Positions 41,768 through 51,719 of a stretch of DNA of 64,000 bases are shown one piece after another. Under the pieces are notes generated by a model. It did no database searches. It saw only the letters and a program-made list of their open reading frames with translations, and was not told the DNA's origin. Each line of letters begins with the position of its first letter. The stretch's first letter is position 1. Made by a program: the position numbers and the translations under genes. Origin of the DNA: Hymenobacter canadensis (GTDB lineage: Bacteria > Bacteroidota > Bacteroidia > Cytophagales > Hymenobacteraceae). The stretch spans positions 310,001 to 374,000 of the forward strand of contig NZ_CP114768.1 of NCBI RefSeq assembly GCF_027359925.1, in the 5' to 3' direction.

Positions 41768-43471
41768 TTACAGTAAGGTGTTTAGTTTGATATAGTTTTC
41801 CTGAAGGACTTTGAAATTAACTTGAATAACATCTATTTGATTAGTTTGGAAATGGGAGTTTGTAATTAAATACTTCTGCTTCTCAATAGACAAGTCATCT
41901 GAATAAAACGGTATCCAGAATTCGCTCTTAGTAGATGTATAAGATATGTTATTCTGAATTGCCCATTCATAAACAAGTTGCTTATGAATGTCATCCTTGA
42001 TTTTATTTTCGCCAAAGTTATTAATGGCAGAAGGATCGTACGTAATATAGTCAGAGAGACGCATATACTTATAATCTATCACATTTATTATTGAACTTAT
42101 AAGGCCTTTTTCCATAGCGAAGTATTCGTTAACCTGGCAGACATAAGCAGATACTTCGGCCGCAAAGTCATCATAATTACTGTGACGTATATATTCGTAA
42201 TATGTCTTTCTTCCGCTATCAATATATTTCTTATTCTTGTTTAAATGTTTCAAGTAAATCTGGTAAAGCTCCGGAAAGTTTTCGATAATGTTTGTATTGA
42301 ATTTTATTTTGTGGTTTGTATAGAAATTGTCATTTAGCTCAAAAGTTTCACGATTGGCACTGAATATTTTGTTTAATAATTTACTCTCCAAATAATTTGT
42401 AGATCCCTCATAGTCAACAGACTCAAGTAAAACTAGGTCAGGTCTTAAATATCTATTTCTAGGTTCGTTATTTATTTTTACAGCAAAAGGATTCATATTG
42501 ATATATGGCTTTACTCCTAAATCTTTTCGCGTTAGTAATCTACCTTTCACATCAGCAAACAGGACTTGCTCTAAGTGTTTATGCTCCTTTGAGAGCATAT
42601 ATGCTTGGCACATATCTTCCCATACATCATAGAAATTATTAATGCCGAAATATATGCCATCTTTATCATCACTTTTTTGGCCAAATAAAAATGCTTCTAC
42701 TGCTTCGTAGAAATGCCAAAAGTCATCATCTTTATACGTGGTCTTGTCTTCAATTTCCTCAAATACTGACCGTAAGGCGAATATGGTGTTATCAAAGCTT
42801 TCTTCATCGAACAAACTACTACCTGGCTCCAAAAACTCTTCTTTAAATTTTGCAGCAAGTTCGAAAGCTCTGTCTGGGGTAGAATCAACCTCCTCGAGCT
42901 CCTTCTTGATTTCTGTATAAATAAAACAAAATAATTGTACAATTGAAGGGCTGTCCTGGATAATGACAGATTTAGGTATAGTCATTTCATCCAAATAGAT
43001 AATGTCATCCTCAAGGAAGTATGCTCGGTGCATATACCTATCAATTTGGGAATAGTCGATTTCAAGGGAATGAAATTTCTTCTTTTCTAACGAAGAAATT
43101 CTCAATTCGTCATAACCTTCCAGAATTTTGTCTAAACTATTTAATTTTCCATAAAAAATAACATGCTCATTTCTCTCGTTTATAAAGCTGAAGCCATTTT
43201 CGAATTCGAAAACCCCATCCCTATCCGTGGTACGCCAATCCTCTTCTAAAGCACCCATTTTCCTTTCCCTGTATACCTGGAAGGTACGGTACATTTTAAA
43301 GAAAAATTTCTTAATAGCCTCGAAAGAAGGTTCAAAGTCATTGAACCCTATTGGTAACCAAAATTCTAGCCGGTCACTATCGTTTTTTCGCTTTAACCCA
43401 ACGAAGGAATAACTGCGCAAGCCGTGCTCTGCATCCGTTTTGATTACATCAATGTTGGTTAGGTCAAACAT
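41768..43471 (-). CDS. McrC/LlaJI-like restriction nuclease subunit
   Basis: 567 residues. The C-terminal half shows features of McrC/LlaJI-R2 proteins: NFYDVWEDMCQAYMLSKEHK (about 279-298), the PD-type acid in RNRYLRPDLVLLE (338-350), and a D-x-K motif in IINVIDYKYMRL further on. These make up a PD-(D/E)xK nuclease core. The N-terminal half is unassigned and likely contacts the ATPase. The start codon overlaps the stop of the McrB-like gene by one base (TAATG). With that gene it forms a two-subunit NTP-dependent restriction enzyme of the McrBC/LlaJI kind. The whole gene is AT-rich, unlike the plasmid backbone. Confidence 0.7.
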   Translation of the reverse strand: MFDLTNIDVIKTDAEHGLRSYSFVGLKRKNDSDRLEFWLPIGFNDFEPSFEAIKKFFFKMYRTFQVYRERKMGALEEDWRTTDRDGVFEFENGFSFINERNEHVIFYGKLNSLDKILEGYDELRISSLEKKKFHSLEIDYSQIDRYMHRAYFLEDDIIYLDEMTIPKSVIIQDSPSIVQLFCFIYTEIKKELEEVDSTPDRAFELAAKFKEEFLEPGSSLFDEESFDNTIFALRSVFEEIEDKTTYKDDDFWHFYEAVEAFLFGQKSDDKDGIYFGINNFYDVWEDMCQAYMLSKEHKHLEQVLFADVKGRLLTRKDLGVKPYINMNPFAVKINNEPRNRYLRPDLVLLESVDYEGSTNYLESKLLNKIFSANRETFELNDNFYTNHKIKFNTNIIENFPELYQIYLKHLNKNKKYIDSGRKTYYEYIRHSNYDDFAAEVSAYVCQVNEYFAMEKGLISSIINVIDYKYMRLSDYITYDPSAINNFGENKIKDDIHKQLVYEWAIQNNISYTSTKSEFWIPFYSDDLSIEKQKYLITNSHFQTNQIDVIQVNFKVLQENYIKLNTLL

Positions 43472-44664
43472 TAAATTTCAATGATTGCTTTTACAAATCG
43501 CGTAACTTGAGTTCTCTGTGTAAACTGTCCAAATGTTACCAGCTCCTGTTCTTGCAAACCAAGAAGTTCAGCTAGCGGCTTTTTATTATTACTGAATACA
43601 CTATCCCATACAAAAAACATCAGCTTATTCTTTACTTCTACCTCCGTTACTACAGATGTATTAATGAATCTGTAACCAATCTGTTTGTCCTCAATTTTTC
43701 GAACAACTTTGTAATTCCGCTTTATAAATGAATTAAGCTTGTCTACAAAATCACACCATAATGCGACATTCTCTCCATATAACTGAAGAAAACACTCATT
43801 CATGGATTCGCGTTGCATTTCATCTTCAATTTCAACAAACTCCCAATCCCACCGTCTTTTAAAAGCACTATCCATGAAATAAATCGAATTGTCCGACGTA
43901 TTCATGGTTGCAATTAATGACAAATTAGGGGGTAATTTGATTTTGCCTTTTTTAAGATCTACTTTGTGGAATTCTTCTAATGTCTCATAGATCCAATTTA
44001 TATATTTGTTATACTCGAATTCACTTATGCTTTTTCCGCCATAATAATAAAGCATGCCACGATTAGTCTTGTCATATTCATCGCTTAGGTCAATTTCTCT
44101 AAAAAGAGCGATTTTCTCTAAATCCGATAACATTACATCATATGATGACCATCCTTCAGAACTCCTGTCAAGCAATTGAAAAACAGTTCCAAAAATAGAT
44201 GCAGAATTGCCCCTGTTTATCTCGTCAATTGTTAAAACAACATTGTCAGGCGTTTTCAGTATTGCATCATACAAGGTTTGTATTTCAGTTTTCTCATCAT
44301 CGGTGAAATCATTTTGATGTGTTTTATTAATACTAGTCTTATAACGACGTAAAACATCAGCCCGCTCTTTCTCATAATTGATGTTAGCATTAATTATATT
44401 CTTGTAAGCCTTGCCTAGTGCCTTCAAAAAATGACCACTGTAGAATATGTATTCAACCTTGCCGTGCGCGTCAGTCATAGGCATCAACTTACCCATGAAA
44501 TCTCCATAAGTGTACTCGGGGTGGAAAACGGTCTTTATAACATTTGACTTATCGTCAATACCGAGTTCTATTGGGATAATACTATTGTCAATTTGATGGC
44601 TTTTGCCTGTTCCTGGACTTCCGAACAGGATTTTTTGGATTGGTTGATATTGGGGCATTGTCAT
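43471..44664 (-). CDS. McrB-like AAA+ NTPase
   Basis: 397 residues. Walker A is GSPGTGKS at 15-22, Walker B VVLTIDEINRGN with the IDEINR string characteristic of McrB, and the sensor region SLIATMNTSDNSIYFMDSAF, FKRRWDWEF. It lacks an N-terminal DNA-binding domain: the P-loop starts at residue 15, so target recognition must be supplied by another subunit. The partner McrC-like gene overlaps by one base. McrB rings hydrolyse GTP or ATP to translocate and activate the nuclease. First gene of the AT-rich operon. Confidence 0.85.
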   Translation of the reverse strand: MTMPQYQPIQKILFGSPGTGKSHQIDNSIIPIELGIDDKSNVIKTVFHPEYTYGDFMGKLMPMTDAHGKVEYIFYSGHFLKALGKAYKNIINANINYEKERADVLRRYKTSINKTHQNDFTDDEKTEIQTLYDAILKTPDNVVLTIDEINRGNSASIFGTVFQLLDRSSEGWSSYDVMLSDLEKIALFREIDLSDEYDKTNRGMLYYYGGKSISEFEYNKYINWIYETLEEFHKVDLKKGKIKLPPNLSLIATMNTSDNSIYFMDSAFKRRWDWEFVEIEDEMQRESMNECFLQLYGENVALWCDFVDKLNSFIKRNYKVVRKIEDKQIGYRFINTSVVTEVEVKNKLMFFVWDSVFSNNKKPLAELLGLQEQELVTFGQFTQRTQVTRFVKAIIEI

Positions 44665-44833
44665 GAGAATATAACCGAATTTTACATCCAGTCGTTTGAA
44701 TTAGACTTATTAAGAGGGAATCGACATGAGGGTGTAATGCTCCTTCTTAATTAGAACGAACAATGCTCATACTACTAGCTCTTCTAAACTTACCAGTGCA
44801 TGTTCGTCACTTTTTAAAAATGAGTAACATTAT

Positions 44834-47800
44834 TTAGTCTTTTAAATCATTTGACGAAACATAGAAACCTTGCAGCCGCTGTATCTGGCCTTGTTGCTTA
44901 AGCAGCAAATCACCAGCTCCTAACAAGTCTTCTGCTCCCATTTCATCGAGAATAACACGGCTGTCTGTGCCAGATGCTAGGCGGAAAGCAACTCGGCAAT
45001 CTAGATTATTCTTCAAATTCCCCGGAATGACCTTCATGTCTGGCCGTTGGGTCGCTATTACTAAATGAATACCTACGCTACGCGTACGCTGCGCTAGGCG
45101 GCCTACCTTTTCTTCAAATAGCTTACGTTCCTTGCTACCTAGGCTTTGCACTAGGTCCGCAAACTCATCAATCACAACGATAATGAAAGGCATCGGCTCG
45201 GTCCGTGTTTCTTGGCGATACTCATGAATATCACGGCAGCCATACTGACGGAGTAGCCCAGTACGCTTAGGCAATTCAGTATCGAGAAGGTCAGTCAATG
45301 CTTCAACCGCTTCTGCTGACTCATATACGACCCGATTATTGCGCAAATGAGGTAGCTTCTCAAAGAAAACAAAATCTGTCTGCTTTGGGTCAATTAGCAA
45401 TAGTTCCACTGTTTCGGGACCATTGAGTTGGCTAAGTGCCTTAATGAGTCCATACAGGAAGATAGTTTTGCCTGCTCCAGTAGTCCCCCCAATAAGCATG
45501 TGTGGCAAACGAGGTAGATTAAGCCATTTAACTTGCCCATTGGTGCTGACGCCAGCGGGAAACGATACAGCAGGCTCATCCTTGCCGGCAATAAGTAACG
45601 GACCAAGGGGAATCGGTTTACGGTCTGTCCTTCCTACTTCAACTGCAACATATGGCGTGCCTGCTAGATTGCCGATTACAGGTGGTCGGTCTAATTCCAT
45701 TTCGCGTTGCAAATCGGTAGCAAGACGTTGTATATCAGCGACTTTCTTACCACTCTTCAACGAGACTTTCAGTAGTATCAAACTTGGTCCGACTTCCGCA
45801 ATTGCTGGGTCTATAGGGCCACTGGGTGCTAAGTCGTATTTCTGCAGTCCCCGGTACAGACTGGTAGCAAGTTGCTCTACAACCCCTGGCAGGGGTGGAT
45901 TAATAAAGATGGGTGTTTCCGCAGCAGTAGGTTCAGGGGGCGCAACCACGGCTACAGAATCTGTTTTGGACTCGCCGTCGTGCGGTAATGCTGGGGTTCC
46001 GTTCACTGAATTATTTGATAATGTAGTTGCAATTGGTGCAGTCGAATGTTTTTCCATTTGAGTTGCCTTTGTGGTACTTTCGACCTCTACAGGCACAGAA
46101 GCCACTTTACCAGTTGGCATAACGGGTGTTGTCGGTTCTTGTGGCCCTGGGGTTGGCGTTGGTGGTATTGCAGGTGAAATGGGGACAGCAGCCGTTCCGT
46201 TTTCTGACGATGGAGGCAGTTCACCTAGCAAGCGTTTAATGTCTGGTTCTCTTAACTGTACACGAACCAAATCCAATTTCTTTTCTGGCTCTAGCGCATT
46301 CGGTTGGCCCTTGTAAGTTTTTATTTTAATAGGTTCGTTCTCATTGAACACTACTTCAGTCAACAATAAATTGACTTCTACAGCCAACTGTCCATCCAGC
46401 GCCTGGTTTAGTTGCTGAATCCATTCTGCCCATACTTTGCTGTCGTAGCCGACGGGCATTCGCAGTTGACCTTCCTGGAATAGCTGGACTCGCAGTGCCT
46501 CGCGCCGACAGTCAGTGACGAGTTTGCCCCCCGGCCCGCTTTGCCCACTTACAACGGGCAACAGGTCCCGTGCTACTGACCGCAACTGCTCACCTGGGGT
46601 CCCCTCACCGTCAACAGGACCGCCGACTTCGTAGGACTTAACCTCAATCAAGTCAAGGCTTATTCCTCCTCCTGGTAGCCAACGCATTCCTAGAAGGTCA
46701 TTACGACGGTCTGATTCACGGTGCGCCAACCAAGAGCGGCGTGCAAGCGCTGAGTCCAGACTAATAACAACGCACCGTTGGTCACCCGCTTTTTCCGCGT
46801 ACCAGCGCAGCGCTACTGCTTGGCCCAATTGCCCTTTTAAGGAGTTAGCATCAAAGCCGCCTGGGGTTTTTGCACTTATAGTGTTAAAGAGAGGGGTGCG
46901 TCCGATTTCTTCCAATTCACGAAGCAACTTAAACAACTCGTCGGTGCGGGGCTGATAATTCGAATTTGTCAGCATATTCTCAACGCCCTTCACAAATCTC
47001 TCAGTAAACTGAGTTACCACCAGGTCGCCACGGCTACCACCAGCTCTGGCGAGTGCTAAGGCTCCAGTAGGAGGCTCTGCTGGGGCACCCGCAATAATAA
47101 ACACACCATACGGTAAAACTGCGGGCAAATCAGGACTATTTGCCCGAGGCATCGAGGCGCCTGATACTTCTTGATTAGACAATTGTCCGACTGCTGAAGC
47201 TATTTCATGGTAAGCTCCGAAAGGATGCTCTGGACCACTAGGGTCGCGTTGCTGTGAACGCGGCAACAAGTTGACTTCGTCCTTAAATCTGTTGTACTGT
47301 AACGTATGAGGTAAACTCAGCGGGTGTAGGTCGGAAACCTGCTTGTTTACCTTTAGAGGCTCCAAGCGCCGCTGGCCTGGTAACACTAATAAGTGAGCAG
47401 GCCGTGTTTGCAGCCATTCAGCCAGTTTATTAATGTTCGAAATTTCTATTCGCTCTGGTACTACTGCACCGCGAACTATGAGTTCATCTAGAGGGCTAAG
47501 AGAAAGCACGGACTCTTGCCCTGGACGATGTGTAATTATTAGATGAATTTGGGCAAAGCCATCTAACCCTTCGTTATTCACTAAATCGTTCAATGCCGGT
47601 TTAAGCGAATCCAACGAATCTGGATGGTGTACTAACAGTCGCAGTTGCTGACGAACCATCGGGTACAGAATGGCCAATTTGCGCGCAGCATCCCGTACGA
47701 TTTTCCCATTCGTAATAGCCTCAATTGGGCCAGCTTGTTGGTATTGAACCCAAGCACTAATTCGTCTTGCAAAAGCCAAAGGCGCAGGCTGATGCTCATC

Positions 47801-47839
47801 GGATTTTGGTAACATTAGGGCGCGCAATGGCTCGGGCAC
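44834..47839 (-). CDS. FtsK/HerA-type DNA translocase (DptH-like), C-terminal two thirds, 5' end cut by an IS
   Basis: The open frame begins at a GTG (47839), but the real gene continues in frame up to 47903, where the IS3-family insertion starts. The C-terminal ~230 residues are an FtsK/SpoIIIE motor: Walker A GGTTGAGKTIFLYG, LLLIDPKQTDFVFFEKLPHL, Walker B FIIVVIDEFADLV, sensor HLVIATQRPDM, then NLDCRVAFRLASGTDSRVIL. Upstream is a Pro/Thr-rich linker, and before it a region with ISLDLIEVKSYEV, which has the E-x-K of a PD-(D/E)xK nuclease. Joined to 49097-50502 and 51747-52001 it makes ~1576 residues, the size of DndH/DptH. This fragment alone still encodes the motor and might be expressed from GTG 47839. 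Confidence 0.8.
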   Translation of the reverse strand: MPEPLRALMLPKSDEHQPAPLAFARRISAWVQYQQAGPIEAITNGKIVRDAARKLAILYPMVRQQLRLLVHHPDSLDSLKPALNDLVNNEGLDGFAQIHLIITHRPGQESVLSLSPLDELIVRGAVVPERIEISNINKLAEWLQTRPAHLLVLPGQRRLEPLKVNKQVSDLHPLSLPHTLQYNRFKDEVNLLPRSQQRDPSGPEHPFGAYHEIASAVGQLSNQEVSGASMPRANSPDLPAVLPYGVFIIAGAPAEPPTGALALARAGGSRGDLVVTQFTERFVKGVENMLTNSNYQPRTDELFKLLRELEEIGRTPLFNTISAKTPGGFDANSLKGQLGQAVALRWYAEKAGDQRCVVISLDSALARRSWLAHRESDRRNDLLGMRWLPGGGISLDLIEVKSYEVGGPVDGEGTPGEQLRSVARDLLPVVSGQSGPGGKLVTDCRREALRVQLFQEGQLRMPVGYDSKVWAEWIQQLNQALDGQLAVEVNLLLTEVVFNENEPIKIKTYKGQPNALEPEKKLDLVRVQLREPDIKRLLGELPPSSENGTAAVPISPAIPPTPTPGPQEPTTPVMPTGKVASVPVEVESTTKATQMEKHSTAPIATTLSNNSVNGTPALPHDGESKTDSVAVVAPPEPTAAETPIFINPPLPGVVEQLATSLYRGLQKYDLAPSGPIDPAIAEVGPSLILLKVSLKSGKKVADIQRLATDLQREMELDRPPVIGNLAGTPYVAVEVGRTDRKPIPLGPLLIAGKDEPAVSFPAGVSTNGQVKWLNLPRLPHMLIGGTTGAGKTIFLYGLIKALSQLNGPETVELLLIDPKQTDFVFFEKLPHLRNNRVVYESAEAVEALTDLLDTELPKRTGLLRQYGCRDIHEYRQETRTEPMPFIIVVIDEFADLVQSLGSKERKLFEEKVGRLAQRTRSVGIHLVIATQRPDMKVIPGNLKNNLDCRVAFRLASGTDSRVILDEMGAEDLLGAGDLLLKQQGQIQRLQGFYVSSNDLKD

Positions 47840-47980
47840 TTCATCGAGTCGACCAAGTAGCGGCAGTAACTCTGCCCCGCGTCCTGCTAGTATTTCATCA
47901 GCTATTGTGTACGCTTCCCCGAATCGAGTGCCAGTTGTGAATAGAGAAAGGCGTAACTTTTCCTACCTGACGACTGCAAC

Positions 47981-48244
47981 ATGAAAAAAGGACGATTCAG
48001 CGAGGCCCAGATTGTGGCCATTTTACAGCAGCAAGCCAGCGGGCAGACCGTGGCTCAAATTGTGCGCGAGCACGGCCTGAGCGAGGCTACCTTTTATGCG
48101 TGGAAAAGCAAGTATGCGGGGGCTAGCCTGGCCGAGCTCACCCGCCTCAAACACCTGGAAGAAGAGAATCGCAAGCTCAAGCAGATGTTCGCCGACCTGA
48201 GCTTAGAGAATCAGGCTATCAAGGAGATATTGCGAAAAAAGTAG
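47981..48244 (+). CDS. IS3-family transposase OrfA
   Basis: 87 residues, MKKGRFSEAQIVAILQQQAS with an HTH (REHGLSEATFYAWKSKYAG) and a Leu-rich coil (LEEENRKLKQMFADLSLENQ). Ends in a slippery run AAAAAAG (48235-48241) just before TAG, the usual -1 frameshift site that makes the OrfAB transposase. Confidence 0.93.
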   Translation: MKKGRFSEAQIVAILQQQASGQTVAQIVREHGLSEATFYAWKSKYAGASLAELTRLKHLEEENRKLKQMFADLSLENQAIKEILRKK

Positions 48245-48282
48245 CTAGCCCTGCGGCGCGACGCCAGGCAGCGCAGGGCTTA

Positions 48283-49056
48283 GTGGGGAAAGGCTGGAGC
48301 CAGCGCCGGGCGTGTGCCCTGGTGGGGCTGGCGCGCGGCAGCTACCACCCCGTGGCGCGCGGGCGTGAGGACGAGCCCGTGCAGCAAGCCCTGCGGGCAT
48401 TAAGTGGGCGGCATCCGGGCTGGGGCTTCTGGAAGTTGCACCACCGCCTGCGCAAAAATGGACTGATCATCAACCATAAACGCACGTTACGCATCTATCG
48501 GGCCCTGGCGCTCAACCTGCCTCGACGCCTGAAAAAGCGCCTGCCCGCCCGCGTGAAGCAGCCCTTGACCGTGCCCGAGGCCGCTAACGGGTGCTGGTCG
48601 CTCGACTTTACGAGCGATGTGTTGACCGATGGCCGCCGGTTCCGGACCTTGAACGTGCTCGACGATTACAACCGCGAGCTGCTGGGCGTGGAGATAGATT
48701 TTTCCTTGCCGGCCAGTCGCGTTGTGCAGGTGCTCACGCGCTTAGTCGAGTGCTATGGCCGTCCTGCGCAGTTGCGCACCGACAACGGGCCTGAGTTCAT
48801 CAGCGCCAAATTGAGCGAGTGGTGTGAGCAGCAAGGCGTTATCCTGCACTGGATTCAGCCCGGCAAGCCGACGCAGAATGCCTATATCGAACGCTTCAAC
48901 GGCTCGTTTCGCCGCGAACTGCTCGACGCCCACCTGTTTCGCTCACTGGCCCATGTGCGCCAGCTGGTGGACGAGTGGCGGCACGATTATAACACGCAAC
49001 GGCCACACCAAGCCTTGAATTTTATGACCCCACTCGAATTTAAACAAGCAGCTTAA
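48283..49056 (+). CDS. IS3-family transposase OrfB (DDE integrase core)
   Basis: 257 residues from an apparent GTG; the frame is open further upstream to the frameshift site, so it is more likely made as an OrfAB fusion. Catalytic triad: Asp in CWSLDFTSDV, Asp in LRTDNGPEF, Glu in NAYIERFNGSFRREL. Intact, unlike the copy at 5402-6127. Confidence 0.92.
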   Translation: MGKGWSQRRACALVGLARGSYHPVARGREDEPVQQALRALSGRHPGWGFWKLHHRLRKNGLIINHKRTLRIYRALALNLPRRLKKRLPARVKQPLTVPEAANGCWSLDFTSDVLTDGRRFRTLNVLDDYNRELLGVEIDFSLPASRVVQVLTRLVECYGRPAQLRTDNGPEFISAKLSEWCEQQGVILHWIQPGKPTQNAYIERFNGSFRRELLDAHLFRSLAHVRQLVDEWRHDYNTQRPHQALNFMTPLEFKQAA

Positions 49057-49096
49057 CCTCTGCCTACCATTGGCTTATCGAATAGGGAAGCGTACA

Positions 49097-50502
49097 ATTG
49101 AAGCGTATTTCCAAAGCGAAAGTGGGTGTAGTGGAGACAGCAAAGCTGCCTGCTGTGTGGGTCCATACATAGCCACTATATCTGGGGATAGCAGGGCACT
49201 GCAGATTTCAACGGCTCCTCCAGCTTGGTAGAGTTGACCGTAAAACTCAGATGTATGATTAAGGAGGTCCTCATAGGCAATACTAACTGCCCGTGCTGCC
49301 TCCAGCAAATCAGGACGCGCAACCATCGAAGTCAATGGTGCTAGTGTCAACAGCGAGGCATACTCAGCTAAGACACCCCGATGTTTCAACCATTGGTCTA
49401 GTTTATCTTCACCTTTAAAGCCAGGAACAAGGTCTGCGCCCATTGCAAGTAGCTGGCGCAAATTGGCTAGCCAAGTGTCATTATGCACAACCGTATTATT
49501 CGGCAGTGTTACTTCTACAATGGGTAGAGGCTGGCCTGGATGTATGTCTTCAACAAGTGGCAAAATGCCGCCAAACGCCAGTGGGCCAGCAAAGTGCTGC
49601 GTTAATAATAACGCTACTGGATTTGGTATACCAGTTACTTCAGTAAAATCACCTTCAAGCGAATACTTTGGTTGGTCAATTTTGTCTTCCAATTGCTCCC
49701 ATAAAGCTATGGCTTCCTGCTCCCAGGTTTCTTCATAGTTCGGCTCAGCGCTAAGCTTTAGTATTACTTCATCCAATGTGTCATTATACTGTGTCTTGGC
49801 TTTAGGTGCAGGTGGGGTGGGAGGTAATGGCCTACCGCCGCCGCCTTCGCCGCCACCTTCGCCGCCGCCTTCGCCGCCACCTTCGCCGCCACCTTCACCA
49901 CCGCCTTCGCCGCCGCCTTCGCCGCCACCTTCACCACCGCCTTCGCCGCCGCCTTCGCCGCCACCTTCGCCGCCACCATTGGGGGGGGGAGGATTGGGCG
50001 ATTGCGCACTCAGTCGCCCACTTAGCAATACATCAACTAGGGTAGCATCTAGTTTTTGTAGTTCCGCAGTAAATTCTTCAGCCGCCGGATTGAGACGCCT
50101 AAATGCAGCATAGGCCCCGCGCAGTAGCTCCAGGTCTTTATGACCAATGGCAGCTGCTTTCTTGCAGGTAGCTGCAGCAGAATCGATGTCTGTTTGGTCC
50201 TGCTGAATTAGGCGCTCAAGCAATGACTCATTGTCCAATAAATGTTGTCCTACCTGGCTAGGTTGGTTGAACAACGCCTTATCAGGAAGTAAGCCTATTT
50301 CAGGTAGCAACTCCCGTAAATCCGTTGAAGTAGGCGATGCCCAGTTAATCGCCGCTAATCTTAGCATTCCCCAGATGGGGACTACCGGTTGACCTTTAGA
50401 TAGTTGTTGCCAAAACGCCTTCTGTGGTACAGGGCGTGCCTGTGCCACACCTTTTAAAGCAATCGCTTTTCCAATTTCATCAGGTCCTAGTATGCTATAT
50501 GA
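49097..50502 (-). pseudogene. Middle segment of the FtsK/HerA-type translocase gene, between two IS elements
   Basis: In-frame coding DNA of about 468 codons (an ATG/GTG start at 50448 gives MAQARPVPQKAFWQQLSKGQ). It ends at ...LHPLSLWKYASI, where the IS at 47908 begins; the next residue in the rebuilt gene is Ala (ADEILAGRGAEL). Its 5' side meets the IS at 50505. It contains the GGGE repeat linker (49835-49978) and a helical DEVILKLSAEPNYEETWEQE region. No catalytic motif seen; probably the structural part of the large translocase. Confidence 0.8.
49835..49978. repeat. 12-bp tandem repeat encoding a Gly-Gly-Gly-Glu linker
   Basis: About twelve 12-bp units (CGCCGCCTTCGC-type on the plus strand) encode eleven GGGE units and GGGG on the minus strand. 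It separates two folded parts of the translocase. Unit number is likely to vary by slippage, always in steps of 4 residues without frameshift. Confidence 0.9.
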
Positions 50503-50550
50503 GGTGGTCTAGCTAGGCCGGACAGCGAGAAGTCTTAACTTCCGCTGCCC

Positions 50551-50853
50551 ATGACTGAAAAATCGCACCCTGGCGGCTTGGCTGCCACCCGTAAGAAATA
50601 CACGCCGGCTTTCAAGGCTGAGTGCGTCCGCCAAGTGGCCGCCGGTTCCCGGCAGAGCGACGTGGCTCGTGCCCAGGGTATTTCGCCGGCCTTGCTGGGT
50701 CGCTGGCAACGCCAGGCTCTGGAAGCCGCCGTGCCCAGCAGCGCCGAGCGCGACGAAATCAAGCAGCTGCGGGCCACGCTCAAGCGCGTGGAAATGGAGC
50801 GCGATATTTTAAAAAAAGTCGTGACCATCTTTGCGCAACCGCCTCAGTCATGA
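50551..50853 (+). CDS. IS3-family transposase OrfA
   Basis: 100 residues: KKYTPAFKAECVRQVAAGSR, an HTH (QSDVARAQGISPALLGRWQR) and a coil (RDEIKQLRATLKRVEMERDI) ending LKKVVTIFAQPPQS. It overlaps orfB by ATGA (50850-50853). A run AAAAAAAG at 50811-50818 could also serve for frameshifting. Confidence 0.92.
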   Translation: MTEKSHPGGLAATRKKYTPAFKAECVRQVAAGSRQSDVARAQGISPALLGRWQRQALEAAVPSSAERDEIKQLRATLKRVEMERDILKKVVTIFAQPPQS

Positions 50854-51719
50854 GCCGCTACGCCTTTATCGCCGCCTGCACCGAGCCGTGGCCCGTGCAG
50901 TTGCTCTGCCAGGTGCTGGCCGTGAGCCCAGCCGGGTATTATCAGTGGCGGAACCGGCCGGCCGGCACGCCGACGCCGTGGCAAGTGGCGGCGCAAGCGG
51001 CCTTTACGCGCCACGCCCGACGCTACGGCACTCGGCGGCTGCGGGCCGAATTGCACGCTGAAGGCCACACTGTGGGCCGCTATGCATTGCGCACCTGGCT
51101 GCGCCAACACGGGCTGCGGGCCTTGAGCACCCGCCCGCACCGGCCGCGCACGACGGTGGCCGACCCAGCGGCCGTGGTGGCCGAAAACCGCTTGCTGGGT
51201 CAGTCGGCCCCCACCGCCCCGAACCAGGTCTGGGTCGGCGACATCACGTACCTGCCCCTGACGGGCGGGCGCTGGTGCTACCTGGCCACCTGGCGTGATG
51301 CCTGCTCACGGCGCGTAGTGGGCTGGCACTTGGCCGCCCAGATGCCGACCGAGTTGGTGCTCCACGCCTTGGAACAGGCCCTGACGCTGCGCCAGCCCGC
51401 GCCGGGGCTCATCATCCACGCCGACCGCGGCAGCCAGTACACCAGCGCGGCCTATCGCGCCCGCATCGCGCAAGCTGGCGCTCTGGCTAGCTTCAGCCGG
51501 CCGGGCAACCCGTACGATAACGCCCAGGCCGAAGCCGGCTGGAGTACACTCAAAACCGAGTTATTGCCGCCAGGCTCCGTTTTCGCCTCCCTCGAAGAAG
51601 CCCGTTTGGAAGTGGCCCACTACCTCGACACCTACTTCAACCTCGACCGCCGCCACTCCGCCCTCGGCTACCGCTCGCCTCATCAATTTGAACAGGACCT
51701 GAAAATCAACCTACCTTAA
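50850..51719 (+). CDS. IS3-family transposase OrfB (DDE integrase core)
   Basis: 289 residues from ATG 50850 (MSRYAFIAACTEPWPVQLLC). HTH_21-like region (RRYGTRRLRAELHAEGHTVG), then the rve core: Asp in VWVGDITYLPL, Asp in IIHADRGSQYTS, Glu in YDNAQAEAGWSTLKTELLP. Complete, probably active. Confidence 0.93.
   Translation: MSRYAFIAACTEPWPVQLLCQVLAVSPAGYYQWRNRPAGTPTPWQVAAQAAFTRHARRYGTRRLRAELHAEGHTVGRYALRTWLRQHGLRALSTRPHRPRTTVADPAAVVAENRLLGQSAPTAPNQVWVGDITYLPLTGGRWCYLATWRDACSRRVVGWHLAAQMPTELVLHALEQALTLRQPAPGLIIHADRGSQYTSAAYRARIAQAGALASFSRPGNPYDNAQAEAGWSTLKTELLPPGSVFASLEEARLEVAHYLDTYFNLDRRHSALGYRSPHQFEQDLKINLP

Larger units (their letters stand above)
47908..49096 (+). mobile_element. Full-length IS3-family element with 4-bp target duplication
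   Basis: 1189 bp. Terminal inverted repeats TGTACGCTTCCC (47908 onward) and the complement ending at 49096, continuing imperfectly for ~25 bp. It is flanked by ATTG at 47904-47907 and ATTG at 49097-49100, a 4-bp target-site duplication. It carries orfA and orfB. Removing the element and one ATTG joins the two flanking minus-strand frames exactly, so it inserted into a functional gene. Confidence 0.93.

Noticed and set aside
49778..50113. Pro-Pro-Ser repeat protein on the plus strand
   Set aside because: It is the antisense of the GGGE linker in the translocase gene.
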